Source of the DNA: an uncultured Christensenellaceae bacterium
GTDB lineage: Bacteria > Bacillota > Clostridia > Christensenellales > Pumilibacteraceae
Length of the DNA: 19,083 bases
Direction of reading: 5' to 3'
NCBI GenBank assembly: GCA_910588315.1
Contig: CAJUQF010000021.1
Coordinates: forward strand, 4,268-23,350
A program made the translations under genes and the position numbers. Of this stretch, positions 7,343-15,126 are shown piece after piece. The stretch's first letter is position 1, and every line of letters begins with the position of its first letter. Under the pieces are notes generated by a model, which worked only from the letters and a program-made list of their open reading frames with translations, did not search any database and had not been told where the DNA came from.

Positions 7343-8238
7343 TGTATCACATTCCGATATTGCTCGATAAAATAGTGCAGGAATTGCGTGTTTCGCCCGG
7401 CAAACTGTATCTTGACGGAACGCTCGGCGGCGGCGGACATACGCAAGGCATATTGAACGCAGGCGGCAGGGTGGTCGCGATAGACCGCGACGACGATGCT
7501 ATAGAATATTGCAAAGCCCATGTAAAGGGCGAAGTTACGTACATTAAAGGTCAATACGAAAATGCGGTCAAACTTCTCGAAAGGGAAGGTATAACGAGCA
7601 TAAGCGGCGCGGTACTCGATTTAGGCGTATCGTCGTATCAGCTCGATACGCCGGAACGCGGCTTTGCTTACGGCAGCGACGGTGCGCTCGACATGCGTAT
7701 GGACAGAACGCAGAAGTTAAGTGCTTACGACGTGGTCAACGGTTACGAAGAGAGCGCGCTTGTCGATATTTTGCGTCGGTACGGCGAAGAAAGTTTCGCT
7801 CGCGGGATAGCTAAAGCGATCGTCGGAGCGAGAGCGAAAAAGCCTATCGAAAGAACTGGCGAGCTTGCGGATATAATATGCGCGTCCGTTCCGTATCGCA
7901 AGAGCGGACATCCCGCAAAAAAGACGTTTCAGGCGATACGCATAGAAGTCAACGGTGAGCTTAAAGGGCTGTATGACGCGATCTGCGGCATATTCGGGCT
8001 GATAGAGCGCGGCGGACGGCTGTGTATACTTACATTTCATTCGTTGGAAGACCGCATCGTAAAGGCGGCGTACAACGACTTTGCGACGGACTGTATTTGT
8101 CCGAAACGACTGCCGGTGTGCGTTTGCAATCACCACGCAATAGGCAAAACGGTTTGCAGGGTAAAGCCGAGCGAAACCGAACAGCGTCAAAATCCGCGCA
8201 GCACAAGCGCTACGCTTCGTATAACGGAAAAACTTTAA
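7342..8238 (+). CDS. rsmH: 16S rRNA m4C1402 methyltransferase RsmH (MraW)
   Basis: RsmH uses S-adenosylmethionine to methylate N4 of C1402 in the ribosomal decoding centre. The 298 residues are slightly below the usual 310 or so. HIPILLDKIV opens the protein, LDGTLGGGGHT (24-34) is the S-adenosylmethionine loop, followed by AIDRD, the block LDLGVSSYQLD with RGFAY, KKTFQAIRIEVN, and the C-terminal TFHSLEDRIVK. The start overlaps the mraZ stop by one base. Confidence 0.97.
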   Translation: MYHIPILLDKIVQELRVSPGKLYLDGTLGGGGHTQGILNAGGRVVAIDRDDDAIEYCKAHVKGEVTYIKGQYENAVKLLEREGITSISGAVLDLGVSSYQLDTPERGFAYGSDGALDMRMDRTQKLSAYDVVNGYEESALVDILRRYGEESFARGIAKAIVGARAKKPIERTGELADIICASVPYRKSGHPAKKTFQAIRIEVNGELKGLYDAICGIFGLIERGGRLCILTFHSLEDRIVKAAYNDFATDCICPKRLPVCVCNHHAIGKTVCRVKPSETEQRQNPRSTSATLRITEKL

Positions 8239-8250
8239 GGAAGGTACAAC

Positions 8251-9018
8251 ATGGTTACTACCAAACGTCAGATCAGAAAAGACAGTGACCGCTTCGGCGG
8301 TTATTACGGGGCGGAGAGCAACGGCTCTACGCTTATTTCCGATTACGAAACGGATATTACCGCATCCGAGCGCAGACCTTCCGGCATGATAATGACCGAT
8401 ATCGATACGGATATCACCATGAAAGCGCCTATAGCTCAGCCCAAAGTGCTTTATACCACGCTCGACTCGGCGAGAACGGAAGTTCCGCAGGCGCCTATAG
8501 AACAGCCTATAGCGCTTCCCAAACGCGAGAAAAAAGAACTGCGGCGTGAAAAAGAGGACTTGCTTCCGACAGTCAAGACCAGAGCTTACGCTACGGAAAA
8601 CAGTATTCAAGAGCAAGAAGAGCAGGTCGAGGCAGATACCGTCGTACGCAAAAGGAATCACAGGGCGCTCGATACCAAAACCAAGGTTTTGCTTTTCGTG
8701 TACGTTGCGGTCGCGCTTGCACTTGCTATTGCCGTGATAATGACGGGCGTGTCCATTTCGAGCGCGTCGGCAGAGGCGGATATATATTCGGCGCGTATAT
8801 CGCGAAATCAAGAGATAATCAATGTTCAGCAAAACGAGTTCAACGATCTTCTTTCCGCCGAAAACATTCGCGATAAGGCGCAGGATCTCGGCATGATCCA
8901 AGCAGGTTCGCCCGAATACAGCGTCGATCCGATCGAATCGGTTGGATATCCAAACGCGACCGAGCGCACCGATTGGTTCGATAAGTTCTGCGATTGGATG
9001 TCAAAAGTCTTTAATTGA
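8251..9018 (+). CDS. ftsL: FtsL/DivIC-like septum protein with a long cytoplasmic N-terminal extension
   Basis: FtsL-type proteins are single-pass divisome components that link FtsB/DivIC to the septal synthase FtsW-FtsI. Here position between rsmH and the PBP, one membrane segment (about 146-169) and a short extracytoplasmic helical region (170-215) support the call; sequence motifs alone would not. AAGGAAGG just before ATG 8251 is a good ribosome site. The 255 residues are about twice the usual length because roughly 145 residues precede the membrane. That part is polar, with near-repeats such as TDIDTDIT and APIEQPIALPK and a highly charged stretch (KREKKELRREKED). The cytoplasmic part has no recognised domain. 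DivIC or another septum initiator is the alternative. Confidence 0.75.
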   Translation: MVTTKRQIRKDSDRFGGYYGAESNGSTLISDYETDITASERRPSGMIMTDIDTDITMKAPIAQPKVLYTTLDSARTEVPQAPIEQPIALPKREKKELRREKEDLLPTVKTRAYATENSIQEQEEQVEADTVVRKRNHRALDTKTKVLLFVYVAVALALAIAVIMTGVSISSASAEADIYSARISRNQEIINVQQNEFNDLLSAENIRDKAQDLGMIQAGSPEYSVDPIESVGYPNATERTDWFDKFCDWMSKVFN

Positions 9019-9036
9019 ATATAACGATATAAAACT

Positions 9037-9058
9037 ATCGCCGTAAGGCGATTTTTTT
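9037..9058 (+). terminator. Rho-independent terminator after ftsL
   Basis: ATCGCC (9037-9042) and GGCGAT (9047-9052) form a perfect six-pair stem around GTAA, followed by a T run through 9058. It lies 19 bases after the ftsL stop and separates mraZ-rsmH-ftsL from the PBP gene. Confidence 0.85.
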
Positions 9059-9197
9059 ATTAGAGAAATATTTTTGTCTGCTTGACTTGTAGCGTAATAC
9101 CTACAGGGGTACTCTATTGCAAGCGCATACGCTACTATATAGCGAGAAGTATAGCAGAGTTACGTGCAATTTGGTTGCCGCGCAGGTCCGCGGCTCG

Positions 9198-9207
9198 CCC
9201 CCCCCCC
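9198..9207. repeat. Homopolymeric C10 tract
   Basis: Ten consecutive C residues follow the hairpin ending at 9194 and end six bases before TATAAT at 9213-9218, so they occupy the space between any -35 element and the -10 box. No comparable mononucleotide C or G run was noticed elsewhere in the window. Confidence 0.9.
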
Positions 9208-9212
9208 GTGTG

Positions 9213-9218
9213 TATAAT
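9213..9218 (+). promoter_or_regulatory. Probable -10 element of the PBP gene
   Basis: A perfect TATAAT preceded by GTG. Seventeen bases upstream there is no -35 match (GCGGCT). Transcription would start near 9225, giving a leader of about 104 bases. Confidence 0.45.
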
Positions 9219-9257
9219 GCCTGATTTAACGTTCGGCAATTTAAATAATGTGAAGAG

Positions 9258-9303
9258 GCGGACACATTGCAAAGCCCGGTCGAATGAACGGAGACATGTC
9301 CGC
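9258..9303 (+). promoter_or_regulatory. Two-part hairpin in the PBP leader
   Basis: GCGGACA (9258-9264) pairs perfectly with TGTCCGC (9297-9303). Inside, CCGGTC (9276-9281) pairs with GAACGG (9286-9291) except for one G-A mismatch, closing a GAAT loop. A second small stem (9310-9314 with 9324-9328) displays the ribosome site GAGGTG in its loop. No known riboswitch consensus was recognised. Confidence 0.45.
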
Positions 9304-9328
9304 ATATACATACCCTGAGAGGTGGTAT

Positions 9329-11218
9329 ATGAAATCGGCGGCATCCGTCATGCGTAAAAGATTGCTCATAGCGTTTATAGCGTTACTTGTCATGATGTTT
9401 GCATTGTTCGGACGGTTGTTCTTTTTGCAGATAATAGACGGCGGTATGCTCAGAGCGCGTGCCGCCGAGCAATGGTATAGGGATTTGCCGCTGAAAGCGT
9501 CGCGCGGCAAGATGCTCGATAGGAACGGCAAAGTGCTTGCGGACAGTCGCGATTGCTTTACACTATATGCACGGCCCAACGCGATAAAGGACAAGGCGGC
9601 TGCGGCGAACGAGATATCGCAGGCGCTCGACATGAAGTATGATAATGTTTTGGCAAAGCTCGGCGAGTCGGTGGGCGAAGTTACTTTAAAACGCAAGATA
9701 GAATCTTCCGTTGCGCTGTCGCTTAGGCAAAAGAATATACCCGGGCTTTATTATACGCTTGATACGGTACGATCGTATCCTTACGGAAAGAGCATGTCGC
9801 AGATACTCGGATTTACCGATATAGACAATGTGGGTCAGGCAGGTCTCGAAAGTTATTACGATAAATATCTGACGGGCGTGGACGGATTTGCGTATACTTC
9901 CACCGATATGGCGGGACGGGAAATCCCCGGCGCCGCGACGCGCTATGTGCCGAGCATACCGGGATGTAACGTTACGTTGTCCATCGATGCGGATATCCAA
10001 GGTTTTGCGGACAACGCGGTCGTTGCCGCACAGACCGAGTTTTCGTCCAAGTCCGCGTCCATGATCGTCATGGACGTGAACACCGGCGGCATACTCGCAA
10101 TGGCCAAAAGCCCGGGATTTGATCTTAATTCGCCGCCGCGCAACGATCTCGATCTGTTGAACGAATTATCGCGCAACACGATGATAGTCGATATGTACGA
10201 ACCCGGTTCGACATTTAAGATATTTACTACCGCTGCGGCGATAGAAGCTGGAGTGGTGAGCGATAACGATACGTTCTTTTGCGCCGGATCGCGTACCGTC
10301 GACGGTCAGCGCATACGCTGTTGGCGTTCGATAGGCCACGGCAGCCAGCATCTTGCCGAAGGCGTCAAAAATTCATGCAACTGCGTTTTTATGGATCTGG
10401 CGCTGAGAATGGGTACGTCAAGGTTTTATGACGCGCTCGACAAATTCGGCTTGGGGAAAAAGACGGGCGTGGATTTTTCGGGCGAGAGCAGCGGCATGCT
10501 CATGAAAGAAGGAAACGTCAAGACGGTCGACCTTGCGCGCATAGGTTTCGGTCAGGCGGTCGCCGTCACGCCGCTGCAACTGATAACCGGCGTAAGCTCG
10601 GTGATTAACGGCGGAACGCTGTACAAACCGTATCTTGTTGCGTCCGTCGATTCGTACGACGGGAAAAATCTGGCAAAGCGCGATCCGGTCGCCGTGGGGC
10701 GCACTGTCAGCGAGGCTACATCCAAGAAGATGCGCGAATATCTCGTCGGCGTCGTTGCAAACGGCGGAGGAAGCAAAGCGGGCGTCGCGGGGTATGCCAT
10801 AGGCGGAAAGACCGGTACGGCGCAAAAGTATTCCGGCGGCGCGATCGCACAGGGCAAGTATATCAGTTCGTTCATCGGCTTTGCGCCCGCGGACGATCCG
10901 AAGTATGCCGTGCTTATGATAGTCGACGAACCGCAGGGCTATATGTATTACGGCAGTCTCGTTGCGGCGCCGTATGCCGGAAGAGTGTTCAAAAGCATAT
11001 TCGATTACATGGCGATCGCGCCGAGCGTTCCGCCCGAGACCGAATACACGGTCATGCCGGACGTTATGGATATGCCGGTAACGGACGCCATAGCGCAGCT
11101 CGAAAGCATGGGACTGTATGTCGAACTCGTAGGTTCGGGCGATAAGATAACCGCGCAAACCCCGATACCCGATACGCGGATAACCGTCGGCGATACCGTA
11201 CTTGTCAGAAGCGAGTGA
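9329..11218 (+). CDS. ftsI: Class B penicillin-binding protein transpeptidase with PASTA domain (FtsI/SpoVD type)
   Basis: This membrane-anchored DD-transpeptidase cross-links septal peptidoglycan together with FtsW. From ATG 9329 it has 629 residues: a single N-terminal membrane anchor (about 12-33), the PBP dimerisation domain, and a transpeptidase domain with active-site STFK (S294-K297), SCN (S349-N351) and KTG (K494-G496). One PASTA domain ends the protein, beginning near VMPDVMDMPV. GAGGTG at 9319-9324 lies four bases before the ATG, fixing the start against an in-frame ATG at 9284. A PASTA tail occurs in both vegetative PBPs and sporulation-specific SpoVD, so which role applies is unresolved; being the only such gene in the cluster favours FtsI. 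Confidence 0.93.
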   Translation: MKSAASVMRKRLLIAFIALLVMMFALFGRLFFLQIIDGGMLRARAAEQWYRDLPLKASRGKMLDRNGKVLADSRDCFTLYARPNAIKDKAAAANEISQALDMKYDNVLAKLGESVGEVTLKRKIESSVALSLRQKNIPGLYYTLDTVRSYPYGKSMSQILGFTDIDNVGQAGLESYYDKYLTGVDGFAYTSTDMAGREIPGAATRYVPSIPGCNVTLSIDADIQGFADNAVVAAQTEFSSKSASMIVMDVNTGGILAMAKSPGFDLNSPPRNDLDLLNELSRNTMIVDMYEPGSTFKIFTTAAAIEAGVVSDNDTFFCAGSRTVDGQRIRCWRSIGHGSQHLAEGVKNSCNCVFMDLALRMGTSRFYDALDKFGLGKKTGVDFSGESSGMLMKEGNVKTVDLARIGFGQAVAVTPLQLITGVSSVINGGTLYKPYLVASVDSYDGKNLAKRDPVAVGRTVSEATSKKMREYLVGVVANGGGSKAGVAGYAIGGKTGTAQKYSGGAIAQGKYISSFIGFAPADDPKYAVLMIVDEPQGYMYYGSLVAAPYAGRVFKSIFDYMAIAPSVPPETEYTVMPDVMDMPVTDAIAQLESMGLYVELVGSGDKITAQTPIPDTRITVGDTVLVRSE

Positions 11219-11327
11219 ACGGATCGTTTGTCGAAATATACGAACGTTTGCAAAACCGCCCATAAGAGCGATTTACGCTGTACAATGTACATACATTTCT
11301 ATCGATCACACAAATAGGAGAGATCCG

Positions 11328-12755
11328 ATGCGTATAAACGAACTCGGCATAGGCGACAGCGAAACCGAAATAACGGGGCTTGCAATCGACAGCGGCAAGG
11401 TCAAGAAAGGCGATTTGTTTTTTTGTCTCGTCGGCAAAGAACACGACGGACATACGTTTGCCGCAGACGCTTTGTCACGCGGCGCGGCTGCCGTGGTAGT
11501 AGAGCGTGCGCTCGCCGTCGACGGTGAACAGATAGAAGTATCGGACACGCGGCACGCGCTAAGTATAGCGGCGTCCGCATTTTACGGGCATCCGTCGAAA
11601 CGGCTTAAAATGATAGGCGTGACCGGTACAAACGGCAAAACGACTACGACGTATATAATAAAGAACATAATAGAAGCCGCGGGATACAGTTGCGGGCTTA
11701 TAGGTACGAATGCCGTCGAGTTCGGCGATACAAAGCTCGACGCAGGACTCACAACGCCCGACCCGATCGAATTGCATTCGATACTGCGCGATATGTCAGA
11801 CGCGGGCGTCGAGTATGTCGTAATGGAAGTATCGGCGCACGCGCTTGCGCTTAAAAAGGTCGACGGGATCATGTACGAAGTCGCGGCGTTTACAAATTTC
11901 TCGCGCGATCATCTCGATTTTTTCGGCGATATGAAGACTTACGGCGAGGCGAAAAAATCGTTTTTTACGATCGAACACGCGCGTTCCGCGGTCGTGAACG
12001 TAGACGATGCGCTCGGCGCCGAGATCGTACGAGACAGTGCGCTCGCGACGCTCACTTACGGTGTGGAAAATCCGTCCGACGTGTTCGGGATAGATTTGGA
12101 AATGAGCGCTTACGGACTGTCGTACGTGATAAACATGTCTGACTCTGTAGGCCGTGTCAAGTTCAGTCTTACAGGCAGATTCAACATGTATAACACGCTG
12201 TGCGCGGCGGCGGTAGCGAGCGCGGTGGGCATTCCCATGAGCGCGGTACTCGGCGGCATACGCAACGTCAAAAAGATAGACGGCAGGTTCAACATCATAA
12301 ACACGGCAAAGTGCAGTGTAATAATAGACTTTGCGCATACCGACGACGGTATAGCTAATATATTGCGTGCCGTTAAGGAGTTCGCGCCGGCTAAGATCAT
12401 AACGGTGTTCGGCTGCGGCGGTAACCGTGACAAGACAAAACGTTCGGTCATGGGCAAGATAGTTTCGCAGATGAGCGATTACTGTTTCGTTACGAGCGAT
12501 AATCCGCGGTTCGAACCGCCCGACGAAATTATCGCGCAGATCGTAGCCGGCATAACCGAAATAGGCGGCACAAACTACACTGCGGTGACGGACAGAAAAC
12601 AGGCGATCCGCATGGCGATAGAAATGGCGGAAAAGCAGGATATCGTTATAATAGCCGGCAAGGGCGCGGAGCGGTACAACGACGTTATGGGCAGGCGGCA
12701 GCCGTATAACGACGAGCAATACGTAATGGAAATAGCGGGAGAGTTCGGGTTTTGA
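11328..12755 (+). CDS. murE: UDP-MurNAc-tripeptide synthetase MurE (meso-diaminopimelate type)
   Basis: MurE adds the third amino acid to UDP-MurNAc-L-Ala-D-Glu in the cytoplasm, using ATP. The 475 residues include GVTGTNGKTTT (97-107, K104) for ATP, TTPDP for the UDP-substrate, FTNFSRDHLDFFG, and a C-terminal domain with GCGGNRD and GKGAERY. The block DNPR (391-394) is characteristic of enzymes that select meso-diaminopimelate rather than lysine, so the wall is predicted to contain meso-DAP. AGGAGA (11316-11321) lies six bases before ATG 11328. A palindrome, TGTAC-AAT-GTACA (11279-11291), sits in the 109-base gap after the PBP gene. The stop overlaps mraY. Confidence 0.96.
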   Translation: MRINELGIGDSETEITGLAIDSGKVKKGDLFFCLVGKEHDGHTFAADALSRGAAAVVVERALAVDGEQIEVSDTRHALSIAASAFYGHPSKRLKMIGVTGTNGKTTTTYIIKNIIEAAGYSCGLIGTNAVEFGDTKLDAGLTTPDPIELHSILRDMSDAGVEYVVMEVSAHALALKKVDGIMYEVAAFTNFSRDHLDFFGDMKTYGEAKKSFFTIEHARSAVVNVDDALGAEIVRDSALATLTYGVENPSDVFGIDLEMSAYGLSYVINMSDSVGRVKFSLTGRFNMYNTLCAAAVASAVGIPMSAVLGGIRNVKKIDGRFNIINTAKCSVIIDFAHTDDGIANILRAVKEFAPAKIITVFGCGGNRDKTKRSVMGKIVSQMSDYCFVTSDNPRFEPPDEIIAQIVAGITEIGGTNYTAVTDRKQAIRMAIEMAEKQDIVIIAGKGAERYNDVMGRRQPYNDEQYVMEIAGEFGF

Positions 12756-13741
12756 TAAACGTCCTTTGCGGATTTCTCGCGGCTTTTGCCGTATGTATGA
12801 TACTGCTGCCGTTAAATATTCGATTGGTAAAAAGGCTGAAAGCAGGTCAGCCCATTCTCTCGTATGTGGATAATCACAAAAGCAAACAGGGTACGCCGAC
12901 CATGGGCGGTGCGTCCATAGTTATAGCTTTGCTCACATCGCTTATATGGACAAGCCATTCCGATAAGGGCGCTTATATAATACTCGTAATAACGGTAGGG
13001 TACGCGCTGATCGGCTTTATCGACGATTTTATTAAGGTGCGCTATAAAAACAATAAAGGTCTGTCGCCCATACAAAAGATAATATTTCAACTTCTGCTTG
13101 CGACGATAATTTCCGTATATGCGTATTATTCGGACGGGATAGGTTCGAGCGTGTATGCGCCGTTTGCGCCTAAGGAACTCGAACTCGGCGTTTTCGCACC
13201 TATATATTTCATACTGATATTCATAGCGTTCACCAACTCGGTAAACCTTACCGACGGCTTGGACGGGCTTGCCGCGTCGGTCACTGCGACAAACGCGATA
13301 TTTTGCTGCGTCATGCTCGGAATAGCGTTTTTTGCCGGTGTCATGGCGACGCCGCTCACTTCCGATATGATGATATTATGTGCGGCGCTCGGCGGCAGTC
13401 TTTGCGCGTTTTTGTGTTATAACACGCATCCCGCTAAAATATTCATGGGCGATACGGGTTCGCTCGCGCTCGGCGGTTTTTTGGCATGTATAGCCGTACT
13501 CGGCAAAATGTCGCTGAGTATGCTGCTTGTCGGCATCATGTATATCGCAACGAGTCTTTCGGTCATTATACAGGTAACGTATTTCAAGCTCACGAAAGGT
13601 AAGAGAGTGTTCCTAATGGCGCCGTTGCATCATCATTTCGAGCGAAAAGGCGTGTTCGAAGGAAAAATAGTAGTAGTTTATACGCTCGTAACGTTTGTTT
13701 GCGGTATAGTCACTACCGCGCTTATGCTCGTGTTGTATTGA
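12752..13741 (+). CDS. mraY: Phospho-MurNAc-pentapeptide transferase MraY
   Basis: MraY is a multi-pass membrane enzyme that moves phospho-MurNAc-pentapeptide to undecaprenyl phosphate, forming lipid I. The 329 residues carry the family blocks KQGTPTMGG, the metal-binding FIDDFIKV, NLTDGLDGLA, GDTGSLALGG and the histidine-rich APLHHHFERKG. About ten hydrophobic segments are visible. The start is a TTG at 12752 overlapping the murE stop as TTGA; no ATG or GTG fits the N terminus. GGGAG at 12737-12741 may serve as ribosome site, and translation is probably coupled to murE. As in Bacillus, no murF lies between murE and mraY. Confidence 0.96.
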   Translation: MINVLCGFLAAFAVCMILLPLNIRLVKRLKAGQPILSYVDNHKSKQGTPTMGGASIVIALLTSLIWTSHSDKGAYIILVITVGYALIGFIDDFIKVRYKNNKGLSPIQKIIFQLLLATIISVYAYYSDGIGSSVYAPFAPKELELGVFAPIYFILIFIAFTNSVNLTDGLDGLAASVTATNAIFCCVMLGIAFFAGVMATPLTSDMMILCAALGGSLCAFLCYNTHPAKIFMGDTGSLALGGFLACIAVLGKMSLSMLLVGIMYIATSLSVIIQVTYFKLTKGKRVFLMAPLHHHFERKGVFEGKIVVVYTLVTFVCGIVTTALMLVLY

Positions 13742-13819
13742 TGTTGCAATAAAAATATAAGATGAATTTATTACTCTTGCAGATATAATGATTAAATTAT
13801 ATTACGATGTTTACCGTCA

Positions 13820-13825
13820 TATAAT
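13820..13825 (+). promoter_or_regulatory. Probable -10 element of murD, leaderless arrangement
   Basis: TATAAT ends five bases before ATG 13831, with no Shine-Dalgarno site between. A -35 match is lacking at 17 bases (TTATAT). A second TATAAT at 13784-13789 could instead give a leader of about 35 bases, still without a ribosome site. The 89-base gap from mraY is AT-rich. Confidence 0.5.
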
Positions 13826-13830
13826 AGCGT

Positions 13831-15111
13831 ATGGATATTTTCGACGGTAAGGTTTTTTTTGTATACGGCGACGGTATATCCGGACGTGCGGCGCGTTCGG
13901 CAGTTAAAAAGCACGGCGGCAAAGCCAAAATATATACCGACCGTAACGGAGCGTTTACCGCGCCTAAAGAAATGCGCTACGACGGCGCGGTGGTAAGTCC
14001 GGGCATAAGACCGACGCATCCGGTTTATGCGTATTGTGCCGAACGCGGTATAAGACTGATAAGCGAAGTCGAGATAGGCTTTTTGCTCGCGAAAGGACGC
14101 CCGACGGTGGGGGTTACCGGAACTAACGGCAAGACGACCGTCACAAGGCTTATAGCCGAGATGACGGGCGGCATCGCATGCGGGAACATAGGTTATCCCG
14201 TGAGCCGTGCCGCAATGGAGAAAAAAGGCGACTGTCCGCTCGTTTGCGAACTGTCGAGTTTTCAACTGCACAGCGCAGTGATATCGCCGAGAGTCGCGGT
14301 GATCACAAATATGGCGTCCGACCATATCGATTGGCACGGGTCGGAGAAAAAATATTATGCGGACAAGTGTAATATAGCGGCAAACATGCGCGGCGGCACG
14401 CTCGTACTCGGCGAGGACATATCGGTCGGAGCGCTCGATTCGCTCAAAACCGATGCGAATATAGTGAGAACGTCGAGCCGTTCCGTGTGCGACGGGGCGT
14501 ATATATCGGAAGGGTATTTTTGCTTTTTCGGCGAACGCGTATGCCCGGTGGACTATTTGCGCCTGCCGGGCGAACACAATATAAAGAACGCATTGACGGC
14601 GATCGCCGCGGCAAAGAGTTTGGGAGTCGGCAACCGCGCCGTATTGGACGCGCTGTCGAGTATGAATCCGTCCGCGCACAGAACGGAACCCGTAGGCGAG
14701 GCATGCGGCAAAAAATGGATAGACGACTCCAAGGGCACGAATGTTTCGGCATGCCTTGCAGCGATCGAAATGACAACGGGCAGCGTATGTCTCATCGTCG
14801 GGGGCAGGGGCAAGGCGACCGATTTTTCCGAGCTGTTTATAGGACTTACCGAACGTGTCGTAAACGTTGTGGCTATGGGCGAGACGGCGCAGGATATTCG
14901 CGACAGCGCTTGCAAATATATGCCGAAACTGAAAGTAACGGTCGTCGACAACTTGCACGACGCAGTGCAAGCCGCGGCAAAGTCAAAAGCCGAAACGGTA
15001 TTGCTTTCGCCGGCATGCGCGTCGTTCGACGAGTTCAAAAATTATGCCGAGCGCGGCGAGAAGTTCAAGCGTGAAGTAACGGCGCTCGGCAAGTGCGACG
15101 AGCGTAAATAG
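13831..15111 (+). CDS. murD: UDP-MurNAc-L-alanine:D-glutamate ligase MurD
   Basis: MurD adds D-glutamate to UDP-MurNAc-L-Ala in the cytoplasm at the expense of ATP. The 426-residue product has an N-terminal Rossmann-like UDP-binding part (FFVYGDGISGRAA), the ATP loop GVTGTNGKTTVT (94-105, K101), ELSSFQL, NMASDHIDWHG, AHRTE, IDDSKGTN where the usual form is DDSKATN, and LLSPACASFDEFKNYAERG at the end. ATG 13831 places the first strand at the expected distance. No ribosome site precedes it. The ftsW start follows 15 bases after the stop, so the two form a unit. Confidence 0.96.
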   Translation: MDIFDGKVFFVYGDGISGRAARSAVKKHGGKAKIYTDRNGAFTAPKEMRYDGAVVSPGIRPTHPVYAYCAERGIRLISEVEIGFLLAKGRPTVGVTGTNGKTTVTRLIAEMTGGIACGNIGYPVSRAAMEKKGDCPLVCELSSFQLHSAVISPRVAVITNMASDHIDWHGSEKKYYADKCNIAANMRGGTLVLGEDISVGALDSLKTDANIVRTSSRSVCDGAYISEGYFCFFGERVCPVDYLRLPGEHNIKNALTAIAAAKSLGVGNRAVLDALSSMNPSAHRTEPVGEACGKKWIDDSKGTNVSACLAAIEMTTGSVCLIVGGRGKATDFSELFIGLTERVVNVVAMGETAQDIRDSACKYMPKLKVTVVDNLHDAVQAAAKSKAETVLLSPACASFDEFKNYAERGEKFKREVTALGKCDERK

Positions 15112-15126
15112 CGTGGAAAAGCCGAT

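Larger units (their letters stand above)
9019..9328 (+). other. 310-base non-coding region upstream of the PBP gene
   Basis: No credible gene is seen; the open frame crossing most of it lacks a ribosome site and family features. After the ftsL terminator it holds a MerR-like pattern (TTGACT at 9082-9087, then TGTAG 9088-9092 and CTACA 9101-9105), inverted repeat TAGCGTA/TACGCTA (9090-9096, 9128-9134), a bulged seven-pair stem (9109-9115 with 9156-9163) enclosing hairpin CGCTA/TAGCG (9130-9144), a GC-rich hairpin GCCGCG/CGCGGC (9177-9194), a C10 run, a TATAAT box and a further hairpin in the presumed leader. Base composition shifts sharply within it. Confidence 0.7.

Noticed and set aside
7717..8901. 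394-codon open frame on the minus strand opposite rsmH and ftsL
   Set aside because: The translation is low-quality, rich in Arg, Tyr and His, and spans two real genes and the gap between them. Similar minus-strand frames opposite murE (11796-12719) and murD (13792-14970) were dropped for the same reason.
9258..9303. Possible tRNA-like element or known riboswitch
   Set aside because: The acceptor-like stem and GTCGAAT loop recall a tRNA T arm, and GCAAAGCC recalls c-di-GMP riboswitches, but the element is far too short for a tRNA and lacks the other conserved riboswitch blocks.
9082..9318. Small open frame across the region upstream of the PBP gene
   Set aside because: It would start on TTG without a ribosome site, pass through the C10 tract and has no protein-like features.
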